From the NCBI GenBank assembly GCA_905234695.1, contig CAJOHZ010000001.1, forward strand, positions 62,001 to 126,000: 64,000 nucleotides of DNA. The letters are read 5' to 3'. Source of the DNA: an uncultured Bacteroidales bacterium (GTDB lineage Bacteria; Bacteroidota; Bacteroidia; Bacteroidales; P3). Every line of letters begins with the position of its first letter. Position 1 is the first letter of the stretch. Below the pieces are notes generated by a model. It saw only the letters and a program-made list of their open reading frames with translations, searched no databases and had not been told where the DNA came from. Position numbers and translations under genes: made by a program. Below, in pieces: positions 44,730-52,648 of this stretch.

Positions 44730-44992
44730 ATTATACCAGCTATTTTTCTTCACTTTCATTGCCATGCTTATCACATTGACGATTGTGTCTTGTAACAGAA
44801 ATGTAACCGACCTATAGTTTCTCTTCTGCACCATACAACCCAAAGGTCTACATGGATGGCAAGCGTATGATAAAATCGAAATTTTACCTCGCGGGCTGTT
44901 GTACTCACACTTTTTAGTGCGAAAAAGTGCTGGTTGGGACGAGTTGAGACCCGTTGAGACGGGATAGCGGGGAAAGGCGGCAGCGGGGAGTG

Positions 44993-45140
44993 TACTTTTG
45001 CAAACGGAAAAAGGGAGGCAACGGATGCCGACGCAGACCCCGGCGCGCAGGGTTAGCGAACGCTGAGAGAACCTCCCCGGACCGCGGGACTCACCAACAC
45101 CCCCGGGTAAGGACCGGGAGAGTCCCGGAAGAAGTACATT
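44993..45140 (+). promoter_or_regulatory. Promoter and GC-rich structured leader
   Basis: -7 box TACTTTTG (44993-45000) plus C. It is preceded by two GTTGAGAC repeats (about 44945-44960) and a CACTTTTT / AAAAAGTG hairpin near 44910-44930. The leader of about 135 nt is very GC-rich, with long-range GGGAGG/CCTCCC pairing (45013-45018 with 45072-45077), an AGCGAACGCT element and a perfect CCGGGA-GAG-TCCCGG hairpin at 45114-45128 ending 12 nt before the ATG. Folding so close to the start suggests translational control. The preceding stretch 44730-44900 holds nothing I recognise. Confidence 0.6.
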
Positions 45141-46316
45141 ATGGCTATTTTAACTGGTATCAACACCCGCATGCATGGTTCTGTGGGTGACTGGACATTC
45201 AAGAAGACCGATGGCACCATTATCGTGTCGCAGAAAGTCGAAAAGAAGAAGCACCCCTTGCGCACGACGGACAACCTGCCACAGCGACTGCGCTGGGCCA
45301 ACCTGGCAAGACTGTTCTACGTGTTCCGCGGGCATCTGCGCCTCTCGTTCGAACAGAAGGAGTGCCTCAACTCGGACTTCAACACGTTCATGCACTACAA
45401 CGTGAAGAAGAATGCCATCTATCTGCCCAAGGACTACATCGACCAGGGCGGTTGCGTGGTGAACGACTACATGGTGACCAAGGGGTCTCTGCAAGAAATC
45501 AAGGTAACCGGGGCCGCCGGGGCCGCCAAGGTGACCAACATCGTGCTGGGAGACGGCTTTGTCATCAACAACTCCACAACGGTGAAGGCGTTCAGCGACG
45601 CGGTGGTGAAGAACAACACCGAGTTCCTCTACGGCGACCAGCTGTCCTGCTACATCATCCGTCAGCAGCAGTACTCCGGAGGCTGCCCGTATGTCACCGT
45701 GGAGTGCTACGAGTTGCTGCTGGACGGCACGGAGAACGGCGTACGGCTGCGTGAAATCGTGAACGAGAAAGGGTTCAGCGTGTCGGACGGAAAGCTGGCG
45801 GCCAGCGAGGCCGTGACGGGCGGCATCGTGTGGGTACACAGCCGCAAGAACACCAGCAGGAAGTCGTATGTCTCGACACAGTGCATCGTGGTCGACAACC
45901 CCTACGTGGATACCTACAGCGGCGCCGATGCGCTGACGGAGGCCCTGGGGACCTTCAACGACTTGGCCACAAACGCCTTCCTGATGCCTGGCTACGGCAA
46001 CGGCCACTCGCTTCCCGAGGGAGTGACACCCGTACCGCCGGAGCCCAGCCCTGACCCCGATCCCGATCCGGACCCGGAACCCACCACGGTGACGCTGACG
46101 GTGACCTGCTCGCCCGCAAACTGCGGCACATTGCACGTGAACGACGAGGAGTACACCGAACCCGTCGAGGTGGAGAGTGGCAAGACGGTGACCCTGCGGT
46201 TTGAACCCGCCGCGGGCTACACTTTCGACCGCTGGAGCGACAACGTGCGCGAGGCGGAGCGCGAGGTGACGCTCACCGAGGACACCACCCTCACCGTGAG
46301 CTGCTCGGAAGATTAA
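45141..46316 (+). CDS. DUF6266-like protein with C-terminal InlB-type repeat
   Basis: 391 residues. The N terminus (MAILTGINTRMHGSVGDWTF, later QRLRWANL) resembles a Bacteroidales family of uncertain function that begins with a GSVG..TF motif (moderate confidence). A DPDPDPDPEP linker follows, and then a C-terminal domain (about 315-391) with SPANCGTLHVNDEEY and AAGYTFDRWSDN, the pattern of divergent InlB B-type or bacterial repeat domains found on surface proteins. No signal peptide is visible, which is puzzling for such a domain. It stands alone between its structured leader and a strong terminator. Confidence 0.7.
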   Translation: MAILTGINTRMHGSVGDWTFKKTDGTIIVSQKVEKKKHPLRTTDNLPQRLRWANLARLFYVFRGHLRLSFEQKECLNSDFNTFMHYNVKKNAIYLPKDYIDQGGCVVNDYMVTKGSLQEIKVTGAAGAAKVTNIVLGDGFVINNSTTVKAFSDAVVKNNTEFLYGDQLSCYIIRQQQYSGGCPYVTVECYELLLDGTENGVRLREIVNEKGFSVSDGKLAASEAVTGGIVWVHSRKNTSRKSYVSTQCIVVDNPYVDTYSGADALTEALGTFNDLATNAFLMPGYGNGHSLPEGVTPVPPEPSPDPDPDPDPEPTTVTLTVTCSPANCGTLHVNDEEYTEPVEVESGKTVTLRFEPAAGYTFDRWSDNVREAEREVTLTEDTTLTVSCSED

Positions 46317-46322
46317 GCAGTT

Positions 46323-46358
46323 GCCCGGCGGCAGCCGAAAGGCTGTCGCCGGGCTTTT
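46323..46358 (+). terminator. Strong Rho-independent-type terminator
   Basis: Stem GCCCGGCGGCAGCC / GGCTGTCGCCGGGC with a GAAA tetraloop (46323-46354), followed by TTTT. Confidence 0.92.
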
Positions 46359-46388
46359 CTTGGTGTTGTTTGTTTCGTTTTTTATTTG

Positions 46389-46396
46389 TATCTTTG
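46389..46396 (+). promoter_or_regulatory. -7 box of the OmpA-family gene
   Basis: TATCTTTG plus C, 33 bp upstream of the ATG at 46429; T-rich sequence upstream supplies the -33 region. Confidence 0.7.
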
Positions 46397-46428
46397 CAAC
46401 GATATTGACCGGATAGAACACACACGAT

Positions 46429-49224
46429 ATGAGACGTAAGGTTTTTTGTTACAGAAGACTACTTATAATGGCATTGCTTATGCTGACTGGCGCAGCGGCA
46501 TATTCGCAAGAGCCCGCCGAGGCGGAATACCCCTATAAACGTGATATGGAGAAGGGCAATTTCGACAAAGTCGAAACCCGCATCCTGAAGAAATTGAGCA
46601 AGGATTCATCGGACATCGAGAGCTACTATGCCGCCTACCGATTATACAGCCACAGCGAGTTCAAGGGAAAAGATGTGGAGCGCGCCTATTATTACCTCGT
46701 CCGGGCCCACCGTCTCTATATCCACGCAGAGCCCAAAGTGCTGGAGCGGCTGGCACGCGACAGCTACAGCGGCGCCCTGTTCGACACGGGCCTGCGCCAG
46801 GTATGCCTCCAAGGTATCAGCGAGGCGCACCATCTCCGCACCGTGGATGGCTACCAACACTATCTGAACTACTTTACCGAAGCCCCGACCGACCTACGGG
46901 ACAGCATAGTGAACAGCCGCGACTCGCTGGAGTACCGCAACGCCCGCGAGGCGGGGACGGTGGCGATGCTGCAGGACTTTATCGACCGCAGGCCGAAGAG
47001 CATGGTGCGGGGCGATGCCATACGGATGCGCGACAGCATAGCCTTCGTCGATGCCGACCGGAGACACGCCATCGCAGCCTACGAGGAGTTTAGAAAGACC
47101 TATCCTGAGTCGCACCTCTTCGCCCGTGCGACGGACAGCATCTATACCCTGGACTTCCGCGACGCCCGCCGACAGGACCAGGAGCAGTACTACCGCGCCC
47201 ATGCCGAGCGGTACCCAGAAAGCCCGTTTGCCGTCAAAGCCGTCTATTGGGCCGACAGCATAGAATACTATCGGAGTACGGTGGAGAGCGACTGGCACAG
47301 TTTCATCGCCTACTTGGACGAGCACCCCGACCGGGGGGACTGGAGCCGCCGTGCAACGGCACACCTGACGGAGTATGCAATGCGGTACAATCATCTGGAG
47401 GCCGCTGGGCAGACGGTGAAGCGGATGGCTGCCAACGACCCTGGCCGCGGACGGCTGGCCCCGATGCTTCACCGCGCCTATATGCACACCACGGTGAAGA
47501 ACTTCCCGCGGTTTTATGCGGAGTTTCCGACCCTGATGAGTGCCGAGCAGCGGCGGCATGACTCGCTGGCCTACGCGCTGAACGAGAACTACCACTACCA
47601 TATCATCGACAGCTGTATCCGCGGCATTGCCCCTTACCACGACGCCTACAGCATGATGCTGCAGCTGCTGAAGGACGATATCGACCACCAGCGGTGGGAG
47701 GCGGCACGCGACATCGTGTTGCGCTATGCCGATGTCTTTGGTGAAGATGCCGACTACCGCAGCCTGCTGAGGACCCTGCAGGCCGAGGCAGAGCCCAACC
47801 TGAAGACCGTACCCATCGGGAAGACAATCAACACTCCCAAAGGCGACGAGTACTCGCCAGTTATCAGTGCCGATGACAAGACATTGTATTTCACCGGAAA
47901 GAAACGCCCCGACAACCTGGGCGGAGAAGATATCTACATTGCCCAGAAGGCCGGCAACAATGTGTGGGGCAAGGCAACGATGATGATGGAGCTGAGCCAC
48001 ACCTACGGCAACGAGGCCCCCGTATCGGTCTCGGCCGACGGCACAACGCTGCTGCTGTTCCAGGGAGGCGTGCTGTACCAGGCTGAGAAGTCGGCTGAAG
48101 GATGGTACACTCCCCAGCGGCTTCCGGGCAGCATCAACAACAGCTCGTGGCAAGCCGACGCCTCACTAGCCTCCAACGGGCAGGCGATGCTCTTTGCGGC
48201 CTACAGCCGTACTGAGCGCGACGCGGACAGCTCGATCAACATCTTCGTGTCGCTGCGGGACGAGCAAGGAAACTGGGGCACCCCCTTCGAGATTGGACCG
48301 GCCATCAACACCCCCTTCGACGACCGCTCGCCGGTGCTTCATGCCGACATGAAGACTTTGTATTTCTGCTCGGAAGGTCACGGTGCCATGGGTCAGATGG
48401 ATGTCTATATGAGCACCCGACTGAAGGAAGACAGTTGGACCGAATGGTCGGAGCCTGTGAACCTCGGAAAGGAAATCAACACCACGCAGAACGACTGCTG
48501 GTATAAGATTTCCACCGACGGAAGCAAAGCCTATTTTTCGAGCAACAACGGCTCGCAGGACATCTTCTGGACTCCGCTACCCAAACGGGTACGTCCCAAC
48601 GCGGTAAGTGTCGTGACCGGGACTGTGCGGGGGGTAAACGAGAAAGGTCTGGCAACCGAAATCTATTGGGAAGAACCCTCGACGGGCCGCCTGTTAGGCC
48701 GCTGCAAGACAGACCCCTCCAACGGCCGTTATTTCATGGTGCTTCCGCAAGGGAAGCGTTACCGCTGCTATGTTCACGACAGTACCTTCTACCCTATCGC
48801 CTTCAGCGTGAATTTGGAAGGCGACCGCTGCCCGAGCGAGACCGTGCAGAACCTGCAGCCCGCAAGCCTCCTGTTGCTGAGCAGTGAGGCGACAACGGTG
48901 ACTCCCGATATTGTCTTCGGCATGTCGGGATGGGAACTGACCTCCGAGGCGGAGCCTGAACTGGCACGTCTGGCGACAATCATCAAGAAGTATGACCTGA
49001 GCGTCGAGGTGGGATGCCATGTGGACGGTTCGCCGACGGATTCCTCCACCGTGGCCCTTACAGAACGGAGAGCCGCCACCGTACGGCAGCGGCTGGTGGA
49101 GCTGGGATGCAAGGGAGAGAAAATCAAAGCCGTGGGCTATGGCAGCAGCGTTCCCGCCCCCCGAAGCAAAAACGACAAGAGCCGACCGGAGAACAGACGG
49201 ACGGAAGTGAAGCTGTATAGATAG
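46429..49224 (+). CDS. PD40 propeller-OmpA envelope protein (PorE-like architecture)
   Basis: 931 residues. A signal peptide (cut near AAAYSQ) is followed by a helical TPR-like region (about 30-450) with repeated spaced Arg/Tyr/Asp motifs. A PD40/WD40-like propeller (about 465-715) has EYSPVISADDKTLYFTG and similar blades. A short carboxypeptidase-regulatory-like beta domain (about 725-800) leads to a C-terminal OmpA peptidoglycan-binding domain (about 825-931; VEVGCHVDGSPTDSS, LTERRAATVRQRL, GYGSSVP, RRTEVKL). The order TPR, propeller, CRD, OmpA is that of PorE of type IX secretion. Many Bacteroidota have several such proteins, so a T9SS role is not certain. Confidence 0.8.
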   Translation: MRRKVFCYRRLLIMALLMLTGAAAYSQEPAEAEYPYKRDMEKGNFDKVETRILKKLSKDSSDIESYYAAYRLYSHSEFKGKDVERAYYYLVRAHRLYIHAEPKVLERLARDSYSGALFDTGLRQVCLQGISEAHHLRTVDGYQHYLNYFTEAPTDLRDSIVNSRDSLEYRNAREAGTVAMLQDFIDRRPKSMVRGDAIRMRDSIAFVDADRRHAIAAYEEFRKTYPESHLFARATDSIYTLDFRDARRQDQEQYYRAHAERYPESPFAVKAVYWADSIEYYRSTVESDWHSFIAYLDEHPDRGDWSRRATAHLTEYAMRYNHLEAAGQTVKRMAANDPGRGRLAPMLHRAYMHTTVKNFPRFYAEFPTLMSAEQRRHDSLAYALNENYHYHIIDSCIRGIAPYHDAYSMMLQLLKDDIDHQRWEAARDIVLRYADVFGEDADYRSLLRTLQAEAEPNLKTVPIGKTINTPKGDEYSPVISADDKTLYFTGKKRPDNLGGEDIYIAQKAGNNVWGKATMMMELSHTYGNEAPVSVSADGTTLLLFQGGVLYQAEKSAEGWYTPQRLPGSINNSSWQADASLASNGQAMLFAAYSRTERDADSSINIFVSLRDEQGNWGTPFEIGPAINTPFDDRSPVLHADMKTLYFCSEGHGAMGQMDVYMSTRLKEDSWTEWSEPVNLGKEINTTQNDCWYKISTDGSKAYFSSNNGSQDIFWTPLPKRVRPNAVSVVTGTVRGVNEKGLATEIYWEEPSTGRLLGRCKTDPSNGRYFMVLPQGKRYRCYVHDSTFYPIAFSVNLEGDRCPSETVQNLQPASLLLLSSEATTVTPDIVFGMSGWELTSEAEPELARLATIIKKYDLSVEVGCHVDGSPTDSSTVALTERRAATVRQRLVELGCKGEKIKAVGYGSSVPAPRSKNDKSRPENRRTEVKLYR

Positions 49225-49267
49225 GATAGAAGGGATTGTGGCGATAGATAAGATAGAGAACGATCCT

Positions 49268-49852
49268 TTATCTTTCTTTTTGTAGGAGGGAATGAATGTG
49301 GCGTACCTGACGTGCGCGGGGGTTGCCTTCGTAGTTGAGAATCACGTAATCGGCACGCATCATCTTCTCCTCGGCGGAGAGTTGGTTGCGCATACGTGCC
49401 AGTAGTTGTTCGCGTGTGGCGTGGTCGCGAAGGGCTAAGCGACGCAGCCGTTCCTCCTGTTCGAGATAGACACACACTACCTTATCGACCATGCGGTCGA
49501 AGCCATGTTCATAGACAATGGCGCTCTCGAAGATGACATAGGGAGCCTGCTGACGGGAGACAAACTGCAGGAAGTCGTTCCATACACGGGGATGCACCAA
49601 AGCGTTGAGCGCCTGCAATGCGGCGGGGTCGGAGAAAACCCGTGCCGCCACCGCCCGCTTGTCGACAGCGCCGTCGGGCAGCATCACCGCATCGCCCAAC
49701 AGCTCGCGAACGGAGGCGCGGAAGTCGGATTCCTTATAATAATTCCCCGCCACCTCGTCGGCCACAAAGCAAGGGATGCCGAGGTGACGAAACTCGTTTA
49801 AGACCGTGGTCTTGCCACATCCGATACCGCCTGTAAGAGCCACCAACCGCAT
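49268..49852 (-). CDS. coaE: Dephospho-CoA kinase
   Basis: 194 residues, the normal length for CoaE, which phosphorylates dephospho-CoA in the last step of coenzyme A synthesis. The P-loop GGIGCGKTTV is at residues 8-17; further family features are the DEVAG segment near residue 32, the VHPRVW motif and the VYLEQEERLRRLALRD region. It is the last gene of the leuS operon, 16 bp after the YbbR-like gene; the same coupling is common in Bacteroidota. Confidence 0.95.
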   Translation of the reverse strand: MRLVALTGGIGCGKTTVLNEFRHLGIPCFVADEVAGNYYKESDFRASVRELLGDAVMLPDGAVDKRAVAARVFSDPAALQALNALVHPRVWNDFLQFVSRQQAPYVIFESAIVYEHGFDRMVDKVVCVYLEQEERLRRLALRDHATREQLLARMRNQLSAEEKMMRADYVILNYEGNPRARQVRHIHSLLQKER

Positions 49853-49868
49853 ATAAGAGAGGTTTGGT

Positions 49869-50783
49869 TTACTTGATTACGACATATTTCAGTGTCGAAG
49901 GTGAAACCCCTTTGACCCTTGCGAACGAGGGGAAACGAGAAACGCGAACCACAAGGGCCTCGCCCGACGAGGGGGTGTATTCCACCTCTGCCGCCACCAT
50001 ATCGGAGAGGAGGTCGTTGTAGCGTTGTGCCGAGACCCACAGGGTGACATCGACCCGCTCGGGGTAGAGTCGGACTCGGAGCTGGTTGTCGTTGCACAAG
50101 AACGTGACCGGGACCGAGATGGTTTTCTCGACGAACCGTTCAACGGGGAGGTAGATGCTCACGCTATCGGTTGAGGCACGGAGAGCGGGATATTGCCGCC
50201 ACACAGGGTCGAGGGCCAGCTGGTATCTGCCGCTGTCGCCCACGCCGTCGATTACCGCCGAGGCGGTAAAGAGTTCATCAACTTTGGCAAGCGTGGCCGT
50301 ATCGCCATAGAGCCACACGGTGTCGGGCTCGATACGGGGAGTACCCGAAAGGCCGTATTGGTCGGCGAAGCGGAACTCCACACCACGAAGCTGAGGTTTG
50401 TAGGCGCGGCTACGCCGCTCGGAGATGCGGAAAGTGAGTTTCTCGGCCGGGCTGGAAACGCCGTGGATACCGACGAAGCCGAATTGCGATGCAATTTCGT
50501 CGAAAAGGCGGTTATTCACTTGAAGGACCGTATCGCCCTGGGTATGGATGGCAAAAGAGTCCCGCTTGACCTTGAAATGGCGCGAGATGGCCAAAAAGCA
50601 GTTGGAGTTAACCGTCAGGGAAATTGTGGTATCGGCTTGGACAACCGCATAGCGGGCGGTATCGTACCCTTGCCATGAAAGGCGCACCTGAAGAGGATAG
50701 TCGTCATGTTCAGACATACGGGTGCTGACCCACACGATTGCCGTGATGAGCAAGATGACCCAGAACGAACGGTGACGAAACAT
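49869..50783 (-). CDS. YbbR-like domain protein
   Basis: 304 residues. One N-terminal membrane helix (about 6-22) is followed by extracytoplasmic beta-rich repeats resembling YbbR domains (VEFRFADQYGLSGTPRIEPDTVWLYGD, VTFLCNDNQLRVRLYPERVDVTLWVS). Members are linked to cyclic-di-AMP signalling in Firmicutes, but in Bacteroidota the role is unclear. Its place between yajC and coaE is typical and supports the call. Confidence 0.8.
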   Translation of the reverse strand: MFRHRSFWVILLITAIVWVSTRMSEHDDYPLQVRLSWQGYDTARYAVVQADTTISLTVNSNCFLAISRHFKVKRDSFAIHTQGDTVLQVNNRLFDEIASQFGFVGIHGVSSPAEKLTFRISERRSRAYKPQLRGVEFRFADQYGLSGTPRIEPDTVWLYGDTATLAKVDELFTASAVIDGVGDSGRYQLALDPVWRQYPALRASTDSVSIYLPVERFVEKTISVPVTFLCNDNQLRVRLYPERVDVTLWVSAQRYNDLLSDMVAAEVEYTPSSGEALVVRVSRFPSFARVKGVSPSTLKYVVIK

Positions 50784-50798
50784 TGGCGAGAGAGAATG

Positions 50799-51134
50799 TT
50801 ACTTCTTGGTGTTCTCCTCGGGAACAGGCTGGACGACAGATTTCTCCACGGTAACCACCACGCCGTTGCTGATTTCGATGTCGATGGTGTGTTCGGCCAC
50901 CTCATGGACTTTGCCATAGATGCCACCGCCGAAACTGACGCGGTCGCCTTTCTTGAGACCTTCGCGGAACTGGCGCTCCTTCTTGGCCTGTTTCTGCTGA
51001 GGACGAATCATGAGCAGCCACATGACAACGAAGATGAGGATAAGGGGAAGCCACAAAGACATTGGGTTTGATTGTGGGGCGGCGGCTGCGCCGGTCTGGG
51101 CAGCTGCGTCAAGTAAAGTAAAAAGGAATTTCAT
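50799..51134 (-). CDS. yajC: Preprotein translocase subunit YajC
   Basis: 111 residues. One membrane helix (about 27-45) is followed by RPQQKQAKKERQF, GDRVSFGGGIYGKV and a terminal VVVTVEKSVVQ, all typical of YajC, the accessory protein of the SecDF translocase. A longer Ala/Gln-rich N terminus precedes the helix, as usual in this phylum. It sits between a DUF1573 lipoprotein and the YbbR-like gene in a tight operon. Confidence 0.95.
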   Translation of the reverse strand: MKFLFTLLDAAAQTGAAAAPQSNPMSLWLPLILIFVVMWLLMIRPQQKQAKKERQFREGLKKGDRVSFGGGIYGKVHEVAEHTIDIEISNGVVVTVEKSVVQPVPEENTKK

Positions 51135-51178
51135 AAGTAACTACTATGTTGAATTGTTTAACTGTTGATTTGTTGATG

Positions 51179-51631
51179 TCAGCCATTGACCTGTGCAGTG
51201 ATTTTAAGCTGCGTGCGGGACGGCTGGGCATTGGAGAATACGTTGACCTCCTGATATTGCTGGCCGCTCTTGCCCTTGGAGTTGAATGTGACGACAATGT
51301 AGCCGTCGTCGCCCGGGGCGATGCGGTTGCGGGGGAAGTCGGCCACCGTACATCCGCAGGAGGCACTGCAACTGCTGATGACGAGGTCGGCGTTGCCTGT
51401 ATTGCGGAAGTGAAAGCTGTAGGAAATCACCTCGCCCGATGTGAGGCGGCCGAAGTCGTGCATATTGCCGTCGAATGTCAGCACCGGCATAGCGGTGGAA
51501 GCATCGTAGCCAGACGCGCTATTGGGGTTGCGGATAAGGTCGACCCCGATGGCATCGTCGCCGGAGCTGCCGTGGCAGGCTACCGCGAGAGGAAAGAGAA
51601 CGAGGAGAGGCAAAAACAATCTAAGGCGCAT
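51179..51631 (-). CDS. DUF1573 lipoprotein
   Basis: 150 residues. The lipobox (PLAVAC, Cys19) predicts an exported lipoprotein. The mature domain has HDFGRLTSGEVISYSFHFRNTGNADLVI and SCSASCGCTV, the immunoglobulin-like DUF1573 fold common in Bacteroidota. The function is unknown; it is placed with nusB and yajC in many Bacteroidales operons. Confidence 0.9.
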   Translation of the reverse strand: MRLRLFLPLLVLFPLAVACHGSSGDDAIGVDLIRNPNSASGYDASTAMPVLTFDGNMHDFGRLTSGEVISYSFHFRNTGNADLVISSCSASCGCTVADFPRNRIAPGDDGYIVVTFNSKGKSGQQYQEVNVFSNAQPSRTQLKITAQVNG

Positions 51632-51651
51632 AGGATATTCGGTTATTGGGT

Positions 51652-52626
51652 TTATTCATCCATCAGGGAGGGGTCTGCGAGGCCGCGTCCGCTCTTGTTG
51701 ATACGTCCGGCACGGCGCAACTCGGCAATGAGTTTGTCGAGGATGCCGTTGATGAAGAGCTTGCTGCGCTCGGTGCTGAACTCCTTGGAGAGTTCGATGT
51801 ATTCGTCCACCGTCACCCGTTCGGGGATGGAGGGGAACTCGGTGAGTTCAGCCACCGCCATGTTCAGCAGCAGGATATCCATGCCGGCCACACGTTCCAG
51901 TTCCCACCCTTTGAGGTACTTGCGGATGAGTTCGCCGGTTTCCTGGGTGTGACGCAAGGTGGCAAGGAGCAGCTGGCGGGCGAAGTCGAAAGTCTCGGTG
52001 CCGAGGTCGGTGCGCATATCGTGTACCGGCGGGAGGACTGTCGCCTCATCGAACGACTCATCGAGAGTCTTCAGCATCATGTAGTTATACTGAGCAATCT
52101 GCTCGTAGTCGTCTTCCCAGAGGAGGCTTCCGCGGTAGACGAGGTCGGAAAGCGGCTCGAAACACATCATGAACTTGAAGAGCATGATGGCATACTGCTT
52201 GTCGGCCTCAAACGTATCGTCGGAGGCGAGGTACTCCTTGTACTGCGGGGTGGTGGAAAGTTGGCGGAACGCCTGACGAAACACCTCGTCGTATTCCACA
52301 CCGCCCCAATTGACGTTGGCGTTGTCGCACTGGCGGCGATAGTCGTAGTTGTCGGCCAGCCGCTGGATGAAGCGGTTGGAAAGAAGGCGACGGTTGGGGT
52401 TGCGTTCCTCGTCGGTGGGCATGAACTTATGTTCGCCCTCCTCCATCACAACGGAAGCCACCTCGACCAGATGCACCATCGAGGAAATCTGGGTGATGCC
52501 CAGATCGTTGAGGCGAAGGATATTGTGCTTGAAGTTGTTTTCCGCCACAGCAAGGTCGACCGGGTCGGCTTGGGCGGCATACACAGCCTGCAGTACTTTG
52601 GCTCTGAGAAAGTGACGGCTTAGCAT
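51652..52626 (-). CDS. nusB: Transcription antitermination factor NusB
   Basis: 324 residues, longer than the 140 of E. coli NusB, as is usual in Bacteroidota. It begins LSRHFLRAKVLQAVYA. The conserved NusB core is in the C-terminal half (RQLLLATLRHTQETGELIRKYL, AGMDILLLNMAVAELTEFP, ERVTVDEYIELSKEFSTERSKLFINGILDKL). It binds boxA RNA with NusE for rRNA antitermination. It is 22 bp after leuS. Confidence 0.93.
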   Translation of the reverse strand: MLSRHFLRAKVLQAVYAAQADPVDLAVAENNFKHNILRLNDLGITQISSMVHLVEVASVVMEEGEHKFMPTDEERNPNRRLLSNRFIQRLADNYDYRRQCDNANVNWGGVEYDEVFRQAFRQLSTTPQYKEYLASDDTFEADKQYAIMLFKFMMCFEPLSDLVYRGSLLWEDDYEQIAQYNYMMLKTLDESFDEATVLPPVHDMRTDLGTETFDFARQLLLATLRHTQETGELIRKYLKGWELERVAGMDILLLNMAVAELTEFPSIPERVTVDEYIELSKEFSTERSKLFINGILDKLIAELRRAGRINKSGRGLADPSLMDE

Positions 52627-52648
52627 AGGAAGAAATTATTGGTACAGG

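Noticed and set aside
45150..46421. A 423-codon minus-strand frame opposite the 45141 gene
   Set aside because: Antisense shadow; the plus strand has promoter, leader, terminator and recognisable domains.
46894..48153. A 419-codon minus-strand frame opposite the OmpA-family gene
   Set aside because: The plus-strand gene has signal peptide, propeller and OmpA motifs; the reverse frame has none.
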